A DNA stretch of 64,000 nt from contig CAVAMJ010000007.1 of NCBI GenBank assembly GCA_963589785.1, positions 1 through 64,000 on the forward strand. The letters run 5' to 3'. Both the position numbers and the translations under genes were made by a program. This document shows positions 33,229-40,470 of the stretch, piece by piece. Below the pieces are notes generated by a model. It saw only the letters and a program-made list of their open reading frames with translations. It did not search any database and was not told where the DNA came from. Position 1 is the stretch's first letter, and each line of letters starts with the position of its first letter. This stretch comes from SIG603 sp963589785 (GTDB lineage: Bacteria; Bacillota; Clostridia; Oscillospirales; Acutalibacteraceae).

Positions 33229-34734
33229 TTATTCGCCTGCGTGCTTGATTCCTAAAATCTCAAGCTCTTTTTCGTTAAGACCTACACCACGGAGCATCAA
33301 GCGGTTTCCTCTTAAGGCTTCAACTGAGTTGATTCCCATTCCGCCCATGATTTCCTTTATCTCATGGCCCCATGCAGTGACAAGGTTTACTAATCTCTGA
33401 CTTCCCACATCAGGATTAAGTCTCTTAACAAGCTCAGGTCTCTGGGTTGCAATACCCCAGTTACACTTACCGAGCTGGCAGCTGCGGCACAAGTGACAGC
33501 CCATAGCAATACAAGCTGCTGTACCGATGTAGCATGCATCCGCACCGAGTGCGATAGCTTTTACAACATCTGTTGCACTTCTGATAGATCCTCCGACTAC
33601 GATAGAAACATTATCTCTGATTCCCTCGTCACGAAGTCTCTTATCAACGCTTGCAAGAGCAAGCTCAATCGGAATACCGACATTATCACGAATTCTTGTT
33701 GGTGCGGCGCCCGTACCTCCTCTGAAACCGTCGATTGCGATTACGTCAGCACCGCTTCGTGCGATACCTGATGCGATAGCCGAAATGTTATGAACAGCGG
33801 CAATCTTGACGATAATCGGCTTCTTGTAGCCTGTTGCTTCCTTCAAGGAGTAAACAAGCTGTCTTAAGTCCTCGATTGAATAAATATCGTGATGAGGTGC
33901 CGGAGAAATAGCGTCGCTTCCCTCAGGAACCATTCGAGTCTTGGAGACATCACCGACCATTTTTGTTCCCGGAAGATGTCCTCCGATACCGGGCTTAGCG
34001 CCCTGACCCATTTTAATCTCGATTGCGGCGCCTGCCTCGAGGTAATCCTTATGAACGCCGAAACGTCCCGAAGCTACCTGGCAGATTGTGTTAGGGCCGT
34101 ACTTGTAGAAGTCCTTGTGAAGTCCGCCCTCACCTGTATTGTAGTAAATTCCGAGCTCTGTTGCCGCTCTTGCGAGTGAAGCGTGAGCGTTGTAGCTGAT
34201 CGAACCGTAGCTCATAGCTGAGAACATAATCGGCACGCTTAAATCAAGATGAGGCTTAGCTGTCGGAATAAGCTTTCCGTTTTCGTCACGCTTAATTTCC
34301 GCAAGCTTTGAACCAACGAAGGTTCTTGTTTCCATCGGCTCACGAAGCGGGTCGATAGGCGGGTTTGTGACCTGTGAAGCATTGATTAATATTTTATCCC
34401 AATAAACAGGATACGGCTCAGGGTTACCCATTGAGGAGAGAAGAACTCCTCCTGTGGCAGCCTGCTTATAAATCTCGGTGATTGCTTTGCCGCTCCAGTT
34501 TGCATTTTCTTTAAAAGTATGATCCGACTTAACTATCTTCAGCGCTCTGGTCGGGCAGAGTGAAACACAGCGGTGACAGTTGACACATTTTGTTTCATCG
34601 CTTATTACCTTTTTAACGTCCTCTAAAAAAGAATGTACTTCGTTAGCACATTGTCTTTCACATACACGGCAGGAAATACATCTGTCGTAATTCCTGACTA
34701 CTTCGTACTCAGGGTACAGAAAATTTATAGCCAT
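33229..34734 (-). CDS. FMN-binding glutamate synthase subunit with N-terminal ferredoxin domain
   Basis: A 501-residue protein. An N-terminal 2x[4Fe-4S] part (about 15-75) has C-I-S-C-R-V-C-E-R-Q-C and C-V-N-C-H-R-C-V-S-L-C-P. The FMN-binding glutamate synthase barrel follows (about 110-480). M-G-Q-G-A-K-P-G-I-G-G-H-L-P-G and D-V-I-A-I-D-G-F-R-G-G-T-G-A-A-P are the FMN/2-oxoglutarate motifs. C-H-L-C-R-S-C-Q-L-G-K-C carries the 3Fe-4S cysteines. It makes glutamate from 2-oxoglutarate and the ammonia released by the amidotransferase subunit. Second gene of the operon. Confidence 0.93.
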   Translation of the reverse strand: MAINFLYPEYEVVRNYDRCISCRVCERQCANEVHSFLEDVKKVISDETKCVNCHRCVSLCPTRALKIVKSDHTFKENANWSGKAITEIYKQAATGGVLLSSMGNPEPYPVYWDKILINASQVTNPPIDPLREPMETRTFVGSKLAEIKRDENGKLIPTAKPHLDLSVPIMFSAMSYGSISYNAHASLARAATELGIYYNTGEGGLHKDFYKYGPNTICQVASGRFGVHKDYLEAGAAIEIKMGQGAKPGIGGHLPGTKMVGDVSKTRMVPEGSDAISPAPHHDIYSIEDLRQLVYSLKEATGYKKPIIVKIAAVHNISAIASGIARSGADVIAIDGFRGGTGAAPTRIRDNVGIPIELALASVDKRLRDEGIRDNVSIVVGGSIRSATDVVKAIALGADACYIGTAACIAMGCHLCRSCQLGKCNWGIATQRPELVKRLNPDVGSQRLVNLVTAWGHEIKEIMGGMGINSVEALRGNRLMLRGVGLNEKELEILGIKHAGE

Positions 34735-34770
34735 TTGCTTAATTCCTTTCTTTTTACAACCGACTTATCG

Positions 34771-35889
34771 TCAGTCTCCCTTTACCATATCGAGAGTGTA
34801 CACAATTCCCTCGCCACCCATAGGTGAATATACCTTATCAAGGTCAGGCTGAATGATTCTGATAGCAGCCTCTTCACTTGAGCAATAAACCATGTCGTCT
34901 TTCTCGCCGATTATCATATTTCTGAGCTTCAATCTGTCGTTGAGAGCCATTAAGCCACCGTTAAAACCGACTAAGATTGAGAACGGGCCTGTGATAAGCT
35001 CGGAAGCAAAGATATTTCTGAGGAACTCGTGTCTTGCCTTTTCTTCAGGTGATTTCTTTTCGATAGTCTGCCAGAACGGAGCGGCGATAACTGCGCAAAT
35101 CTCGTCCCAGTTGAGCTTCTTCTTTCTGTGGAGGTAATCTATTATATAGGTAATTGCCTCAGTATCTGTCTGAAGTGTACATTTATATCCGTACATCTCA
35201 ACCGCACGGCGGTTAGCATCGTAGGAACTGATTTCGCCGTTATGAACTACGGAGTAATCAAGAAGTGAGAACGGATGAGCGCCGCCCCACCAGCCCGGGG
35301 TGTTTGTCGGATAACGTCCGTGTGCTGTGAAGCAGTATCCCTCATATTCATCGAGACGGTAAAAACGTCCGACATCCTCAGGATAACCGACAGCCTTGAA
35401 CGAACCCATATTCTTTCCGCTTGAGAAAATGTAGCATCCGTCATACTCGACATTTACTTTAAAAACGCATCTTGCTACAAATTCCTTCTCATCGAGATGG
35501 CTGTCACGAAGCTTTGCATGAAGCGGTGTGACAAAGTATCTCCAGATGAGCGGCTCGTCTGTGATCTCGGGAATCGCTCTTGTAGGAATCTTAGAGAGGT
35601 TAACAATCTCAAAGTGCTCCTCAAGGAACTCCTCACATGTTTTTTTGCACTCCTTATCGTCATAGAAAACATGGAATGCATAGAAGTCGGCGTAGTCGGG
35701 GTAAATTCCGTATGCGGCAAAGCCTCCCCCGAGTCCGTTCGATCTGTCGTGAAGTACGGCAATCGATTTAATTATGTCCTCGCCGGAAAAACGACGTCCG
35801 CTTCTGGAAAATATTCCGCTGATACCGCAGCCTGCAGGGTCTCTGAACTCGCCCTCACGCGGCATTCTGTTAAAAGATAAGCTATTCAT
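34771..35889 (-). CDS. Class II glutamine amidotransferase subunit of split glutamate synthase
   Basis: A 372-residue protein equal to the N-terminal domain of GltB, which releases ammonia from glutamine. The nucleophile Cys lies in D-P-A-G-C-G-I-S-G-I-F about 20 residues from the start, so a short propeptide must be removed. Other matches are A-H-G-R-Y-P-T-N-T and H-N-G-E-I-S-S-Y, the glutamine-binding motifs. ATG 35889 has AAGG 9 bases upstream; ATG 35895 is too close to it, and the extension to 35940 runs into the attenuator. It is the first gene of the operon amidotransferase - FMN - ferredoxin - FAD - GXGXG - purF (- dapL). Confidence 0.9.
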   Translation of the reverse strand: MNSLSFNRMPREGEFRDPAGCGISGIFSRSGRRFSGEDIIKSIAVLHDRSNGLGGGFAAYGIYPDYADFYAFHVFYDDKECKKTCEEFLEEHFEIVNLSKIPTRAIPEITDEPLIWRYFVTPLHAKLRDSHLDEKEFVARCVFKVNVEYDGCYIFSSGKNMGSFKAVGYPEDVGRFYRLDEYEGYCFTAHGRYPTNTPGWWGGAHPFSLLDYSVVHNGEISSYDANRRAVEMYGYKCTLQTDTEAITYIIDYLHRKKKLNWDEICAVIAAPFWQTIEKKSPEEKARHEFLRNIFASELITGPFSILVGFNGGLMALNDRLKLRNMIIGEKDDMVYCSSEEAAIRIIQPDLDKVYSPMGGEGIVYTLDMVKGD

Positions 35890-35918
35890 ATTCATCAGCC
35901 TTTCAGTAGTGTAATAAA

Positions 35919-36009
35919 AAAGGTGCTCATCACCGCACATCCTATTTCCAACTCAAGCACAATTTTAGGGTGCAAGTCGGTAATGTGAAGTGATGAACAC
36001 CTTTGTTCA
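35919..36009 (-). promoter_or_regulatory. Leader attenuator of split glutamate synthase operon with AAAGGT hexaloop hairpin
   Basis: The leader begins with hairpin TGAAC-AAAGGT-GTTCA (36009-35994). Its loop and 3' arm are also the 5' arm of a 15-bp stem AAAGGTGTTCATCAC (36004-35990) / GTGATGAGCACCTTT (35933-35919), followed by a T-run. Inside the long stem there are smaller possible stems (CCGACT/AGTTGG, GCAC/GTGC). The short hairpin and the terminator exclude each other, as in ANTAR-type antitermination. The same layout is found before glnN and amtB. Confidence 0.7.
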
Positions 36010-36018
36010 ACGAAACAT

Positions 36019-36047
36019 ATGATACACTGACAGAGCCCATTTGTCAA
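36019..36047 (-). promoter_or_regulatory. Promoter of split glutamate synthase operon
   Basis: Minus strand TTGACA (36047-36042), 17-bp spacer, TATCAT (36024-36019). Transcription would begin near 36012, directly before the hexaloop hairpin. Confidence 0.8.
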
Positions 36048-36180
36048 GATTTTGAACAAATATTTTCTCGATTCTTGCAAAAATATCAAAAACCACTATA
36101 CATATATATTATTTTTATGTCATTTTGCAAGTTTTGATTAAAATAAATTCAATTCCAAAATATTTTTTTCAAAATAAGTG

Positions 36181-36208
36181 TTGACAAGGTTTTAAATTGT
36201 GTTATAAT
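36181..36208 (+). promoter_or_regulatory. Promoter of glnN
   Basis: TTGACA (36181-36186), 16-bp spacer, TATAAT (36203-36208). Expected start near 36215, just before the hexaloop hairpin of the leader. Confidence 0.82.
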
Positions 36209-36219
36209 TTCACTCGTAA

Positions 36220-36269
36220 ACAGCAACGGGGCTGTGGTTCAGGAAGAGCCGCAGCCTCGTTTTCTTTTT
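36220..36269 (+). promoter_or_regulatory. glnN leader attenuator with AACGGG hexaloop hairpin
   Basis: Hairpin ACAGC-AACGGG-GCTGT (36220-36235) overlaps the 5' arm of a terminator. The terminator stem is ACGGGGCTGTGGTTC (36226-36240) with GAGCCGCAGCCTCGT (36246-36260), 15 bp with two wobbles, loop AGGAA, then TTTCTTTTTG. The two structures cannot coexist. Loop positions 1 (A) and 4 (G) agree with ANTAR-target hairpins. Downstream, TGTTAC and GTAACA can pair just before the ribosome binding site. Confidence 0.75.
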
Positions 36270-36320
36270 GTTACGCAAAAGAAAGAAGTAAATTATTTTG
36301 TAACAGGAGGTTACTTTATT

Positions 36321-38408
36321 ATGCCAAACGTCCCAGAATTATTCGGATCCTTAGTCTTTAACGACAAGGTAATGAAAGAAAGACTCCCTAAGAACATCTA
36401 CAAGTCACTCCAGAAGACAATCCAGAGCGGTGAGCCACTCACACTTGAGGTTGCTGATGTCGTAGCTAACGCTATGAAGGATTGGGCTTGCGAGAACGGA
36501 TGCACTCACTTCACTCACTGGTTCCAGCCTCTCACAGGTGTAACAGCTGAGAAGCACGACTCCTTCATCGAGCCGGCTGCTAAGGGCGAGGTCATCATGA
36601 ACTTCTCCGGTAAGGCACTTGTAAAGGGCGAGCCGGATGCTTCCTCCTTCCCGTCAGGCGGACTCAGAGCTACCTTCGAGGCAAGAGGATACACAGCATG
36701 GGATCCTACAAGCTATGCGTTCATTAAGGATGGCAGCCTTTGCATTCCTACAGCATTCTGCGGATACAACGGTGAGGCTCTTGATAAGAAGACTCCTCTT
36801 CTCCGTTCAATGGACGAGGTTTCCAAGCAGGCAGTCAGAATTTTAAGACTTTTCGGCAACGAGACAAGCAAGAAGGTTGTTTCTTCTGTCGGTCCTGAGC
36901 AGGAGTACTTCCTCATCGATAAGGAAGTTTATAAGAAGAGAGAGGACCTCATCTTCACAGGAAGAACACTCTTCGGCGCTGCACCTCCAAAAGGACAGGA
37001 GCTTGACGACCACTACTTCGGTTCCATTAAGCAGAGAGTTTCCGATTACATGAAGGATCTCGATGAGGAGCTCTGGAAGCTTGGTATCCTTTCTAAGACA
37101 AAGCACAACGAGGTTGCACCTGCTCAGCACGAGCTCGCACCTATTTATTCTGAATCAAATATCGCAACTGACCACAACCAGCTCACAATGGAGGTCATGA
37201 AGAAGGTAGCTTCCAAGCACGGTCTTGTTTGCCTCCTCCACGAGAAGCCATTCGCAGGCATCAACGGTTCCGGTAAGCACAACAACTGGTCACTTTCCAC
37301 AGATGACGGCATCAACCTCTTCGAGCCAGGCAAGACACCGAGAGACAACGCTCAGTTCCTTCTCTTCCTTGCAGCTGTTATCAAGGGTGTTGACGAGTAT
37401 CAGGATATGCTCAGACTCAGCGTTGCTTCCGCTGGTAACGACCACCGTTTAGGCGCTAACGAGGCACCTCCTGCTATCATCTCTATCTTCCTCGGCGATG
37501 AGCTCCAGGCTGTTCTTGATTCCATCGAGAATGACACAATCTACGAGGCAGAGGGCCAGACACTTATGGACATCGGTTCTTCCGTTCTCCCTCAGTTCGT
37601 AAGAGATACAACAGACAGAAACAGAACATCTCCGTTTGCTTTCACAGGCAACAAGTTCGAGTTCAGATCCTTAGGTTCCAGCTTCTCAGTTGCTACACCT
37701 AACACTTACCTCAACACAATTGTTGCTGAAGAGCTTGAGCAGTTCGCTGACATCCTCGAGAAAGCAGACAACTTTGATAAGGCACTTTCCGATCTCGTTA
37801 AGAAGACAATTGTTGACCACAAGAGAATCATCTTCAACGGCAACGGTTATGACGAGGCTTGGGTTAAGGAAGCTGAGGCAAGAGGACTTTGCAACCTCAG
37901 AACAACTCCTGATGCTATCCCGGCTCTTATCGCTCCGAAGAACATTGAGCTCTTCACAAAGCACGGTGTTTACAGCGAAGTTGAGATGCACTCAAGATAT
38001 GAGGTTAAGCTCGAGAAGTACTGCAAGGTTATCAACATCGAGGCTCTCACAATGATCGATATGGTAAACAAGTATGTTGTTCCGGCAACAGTTGCTTACC
38101 AGACAAAGCTTCTTGGCTTAATCGAGAAGAAGAAGGCTCTCGGCGTTCCTTGTGCTGAGGAGAAGTTCTACGGCGAGTATGCAGAGCTTGTAAGCGAGCT
38201 CTACACAAAGCTTCAGGCTTTGGTCGATGCAGACGAGGCAACAGCTTCTATCACTGATGCAGTTGAGCAGACTCTTGCTTACAGAGACTCCGTATTCGCA
38301 GCTATGAACGACTTGAGACCTGTTGTTGACAAGCTCGAGAGCTTGACATCAAAGGATTGCTGGACTCTCCCAACATACAACGATATCATTTACTCCGTTC
38401 TTGAGTAA
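36321..38408 (+). CDS. glnN: Type III glutamine synthetase
   Basis: A 695-residue enzyme that makes glutamine from glutamate, ammonia and ATP. The length (about 700) and the stretches P-S-G-G-L-R-x-T-F-E-A-R-G-Y-T-A-W-D, V-G-P-E-Q-E-Y-F-L-I and K-H-N-E-V-A-P-A-Q-H-E-L-A-P identify GSIII, a dodecamer common in Bacteroides, cyanobacteria and ruminococci. N-G-S-G-K-H-N-N-W-S is the ATP/glutamate site. The start ATG 36321 has AGGAGG 10 bases upstream; an extension to 36234 runs into the leader terminator. Codon use is highly biased, so it is abundant. It is paired with the divergent glutamate synthase operon and the downstream ammonium transporter. Confidence 0.96.
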   Translation: MPNVPELFGSLVFNDKVMKERLPKNIYKSLQKTIQSGEPLTLEVADVVANAMKDWACENGCTHFTHWFQPLTGVTAEKHDSFIEPAAKGEVIMNFSGKALVKGEPDASSFPSGGLRATFEARGYTAWDPTSYAFIKDGSLCIPTAFCGYNGEALDKKTPLLRSMDEVSKQAVRILRLFGNETSKKVVSSVGPEQEYFLIDKEVYKKREDLIFTGRTLFGAAPPKGQELDDHYFGSIKQRVSDYMKDLDEELWKLGILSKTKHNEVAPAQHELAPIYSESNIATDHNQLTMEVMKKVASKHGLVCLLHEKPFAGINGSGKHNNWSLSTDDGINLFEPGKTPRDNAQFLLFLAAVIKGVDEYQDMLRLSVASAGNDHRLGANEAPPAIISIFLGDELQAVLDSIENDTIYEAEGQTLMDIGSSVLPQFVRDTTDRNRTSPFAFTGNKFEFRSLGSSFSVATPNTYLNTIVAEELEQFADILEKADNFDKALSDLVKKTIVDHKRIIFNGNGYDEAWVKEAEARGLCNLRTTPDAIPALIAPKNIELFTKHGVYSEVEMHSRYEVKLEKYCKVINIEALTMIDMVNKYVVPATVAYQTKLLGLIEKKKALGVPCAEEKFYGEYAELVSELYTKLQALVDADEATASITDAVEQTLAYRDSVFAAMNDLRPVVDKLESLTSKDCWTLPTYNDIIYSVLE

Positions 38409-38429
38409 TTTATAATTTATTATTTAATT

Positions 38430-38478
38430 TGCACAAAGGCGTGCAGTCGAAACTAAGGTGTTCGACTGCACGCTTTTT
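38430..38478 (+). promoter_or_regulatory. Terminator/attenuator between glnN and amtB with AAAGGC hexaloop hairpin
   Basis: A 13-bp terminator stem GCGTGCAGTCGAA (38439-38451) / TTCGACTGCACGC (38461-38473) is followed by TTTTT. Its 5' arm overlaps a small hairpin TGCAC-AAAGGC-GTGCA (38430-38445). No promoter is visible in the 50 bases between this terminator and amtB, so amtB expression should depend on read-through from glnN. The element therefore probably acts as a switch rather than a plain end. Confidence 0.75.
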
Positions 38479-38528
38479 ATATTATTGAAGGAAAGTAAAA
38501 AGAAAGAAATGAAAGGAAAGAACAAGTT

Positions 38529-40232
38529 ATGGATATATGGTTCTTAGCCGGTGCTTCACTGGTCTTCTTCATGCAGGCAGGCTTTGCAATGGTAGAAACA
38601 GGTTTCACCAGAGCAAAAAATGCAGGTAACATTATTATGAAAAACCTGATGGACTTCTGTATCGGTACAGTAATGTTCATCGTTTTAGGCGGTGCTCTTC
38701 TCATCGGTGAGGATTGCCTTGGCGGATTCCTCGGCATGCCGAATCTCGGAATTCTCACAAACTTTAAGGACTTCGGAAACTGGTCTAGCTGGGTATTTAA
38801 CCTTGTTTTCTGCGCTACAGCTGCTACTATTGTTTCCGGTGCTATGGCAGAAAGAACTAAGTTCTCTACCTACTGCATCTACTCCGGTATCATCTCTCTC
38901 GTCATCTACCCGATTGAGGCTCACTGGGTATGGGGCGGCGGCTGGCTCGCTCAGATCGGCTTCCTCGATTTCGCTGGTTCCACATGTATCCACATGGTCG
39001 GCGGTATCGCAGCTCTCATCGGCGCTTGGATGCTTGGACCTCGTATCGGCAAGTTCAGTGTTGATCCTAAGACAGGCAAGAAGACTCCTAATGCTATTCC
39101 GGGTCACTCCCTCACTCTCGGTGCTCTCGGCTGCTTCATCCTTTGGTTCGGCTGGTACGGATTCAACGGCGCAGCTGCTGACACAGTAGATCATCTCGCT
39201 CAGATTTTCGTTACAACAACAATCGCTCCGGCTGTTGCATCTTGCACAACAATGATGTACACATGGGTTAAGCAGGGCAAGCCTGATGTCTCCATGACAC
39301 TCAACGCTTCTCTTGCAGGTCTTGTTGCTATCACAGCTCCTTGCGCTGACACAGATGCACTCGGTGCTGCTATCATCGGTATTGTTGCCGGTTTCCTCGT
39401 ATGCTTCGGAGTATGGCTCCTTGATTATGTTCTGCATGTTGACGATCCTGTCGGTGCTGTTGCAGTTCACTGCTTCAACGGTATCTGGGGTACAATCGCT
39501 GTTGGTCTCTTTGCTACAGGCAACGGTCAGAACGGTGTTGTTGGTCTCTTCTACGGTGGTGGTTTCCGTCAGCTCGGAATTCAGCTCCTCGGTTGCGTAG
39601 CAGTTCTCGCTTGGGCAGCTATTTGGTTCTTAGCAGTATTTACAATCCTCAAGAAGACAATCGGTCTTCGTGTTACTCCGGAAGAGGAAATCAAGGGTCT
39701 CGACGCTTGCGAGCACAACCTCCCATCCGCTTATGCAGACTTCATTCCTGTTCCGCTCACAGCTGAAATCCCTGATGTTGACGTACCTGAGTATGTTGAT
39801 GCATCCACAGATACAGTTCCTGTTGTTTATCAGAACGCTGAGCCTACAGAGCTCGCATCCGACACAGGTGAAAACAGAGTATTCACAAAGGTTGTTGTTG
39901 TTTGCAAGCAGGAGAAGTTCGAGGCACTCAGAAAGGCTCTCGACAAGATTGGCGTAACAGGTATGACAGTCGTAAACGTTTACGGTTGTGGTATCCAGAA
40001 GGGTGCTCCTGAGTATTACCGTGGTGCTCCTATCTCGACAACTCTTCTTCCAAAGGTTAAGGTTGAGATCGTTATCTCCAAGATTCCTGTTGCTAAGCTT
40101 ATCGCTACAATCAAGAAGGTTCTTTACACAGGACACATCGGTGACGGTAAGATCTTCGTTTACAAGGTTGATAATGTCATTCGTGTAAGAACAGGCGAAG
40201 AAGGTTACGATGCTCTTCAGGATGAAGAATAA
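38529..40232 (+). CDS. Ammonium transporter fused to a PII signalling domain
   Basis: A 567-residue fusion. Residues 1 to about 390 form the 11-helix Amt channel with both pore histidines (T-C-I-H-M-V-G-G and A-V-H-C-F-N-G). An acidic linker follows, then a full PII domain (about 450-567) with G-x-G-x-Q-K-G and T-G-H-I-G-D-G-K-I-F-V-Y. PII proteins plug the Amt pore with their T-loop in response to ATP/ADP and 2-oxoglutarate; here the plug is built in. The T-loop reads E-Y-Y-R-G-A-P-I-S-T-T. The Tyr equal to the uridylylated Tyr51 is missing (A-P-I in place of A-E-Y), so UMP control is not expected. Reached by read-through from glnN. Confidence 0.93.
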   Translation: MDIWFLAGASLVFFMQAGFAMVETGFTRAKNAGNIIMKNLMDFCIGTVMFIVLGGALLIGEDCLGGFLGMPNLGILTNFKDFGNWSSWVFNLVFCATAATIVSGAMAERTKFSTYCIYSGIISLVIYPIEAHWVWGGGWLAQIGFLDFAGSTCIHMVGGIAALIGAWMLGPRIGKFSVDPKTGKKTPNAIPGHSLTLGALGCFILWFGWYGFNGAAADTVDHLAQIFVTTTIAPAVASCTTMMYTWVKQGKPDVSMTLNASLAGLVAITAPCADTDALGAAIIGIVAGFLVCFGVWLLDYVLHVDDPVGAVAVHCFNGIWGTIAVGLFATGNGQNGVVGLFYGGGFRQLGIQLLGCVAVLAWAAIWFLAVFTILKKTIGLRVTPEEEIKGLDACEHNLPSAYADFIPVPLTAEIPDVDVPEYVDASTDTVPVVYQNAEPTELASDTGENRVFTKVVVVCKQEKFEALRKALDKIGVTGMTVVNVYGCGIQKGAPEYYRGAPISTTLLPKVKVEIVISKIPVAKLIATIKKVLYTGHIGDGKIFVYKVDNVIRVRTGEEGYDALQDEE

Positions 40233-40323
40233 GCTTCACATTAATCAGATTACAAGATTTACATAATCCTTCAATATTTCATTATGCTTACGTCGTCTGA
40301 TTCGGGCGTATGACATAAAACGG

Positions 40324-40354
40324 AAAAACCTCCGATTTATTTCGGAGGTTTTTT
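40324..40354 (+). terminator. Intrinsic terminator after amtB-PII fusion
   Basis: Stem AAAAACCTCCGA / TCGGAGGTTTTT (12 bp), short loop, followed by T. About 90 bases after the stop. Confidence 0.9.
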
Positions 40355-40409
40355 CGCATCTGATTTATATTTAATATTACTTATATTCCGACAGAAGATT
40401 AAGTATAAC

Positions 40410-40441
40410 AAAGGCTTTGACCGTTTAAAGTCAAAGCCTTT
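40410..40441 (-). terminator. Intrinsic terminator after thrS
   Basis: Minus strand perfect 12-bp stem AAAGGCTTTGAC / GTCAAAGCCTTT, 8-base loop, weak T-run (GTTATACTT). Confidence 0.8.
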
Positions 40442-40470
40442 GTTATTTATGTATTGTCTTTTAATTTAGA

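Noticed and set aside
35919..36009. glnA-type glutamine riboswitch in the glutamate synthase leader
   Set aside because: GTTCATC and GGAAATAGG resemble parts of the motif, but GTTCATC is paired inside the long terminator stem and the third stem is missing. A covariance search against the glnA and downstream-peptide models would decide.
38685..39470. 261-residue open frame opposite the ammonium transporter gene
   Set aside because: Antisense to a strongly biased gene; Ser/Cys/Asp-rich composition typical of shadow frames.
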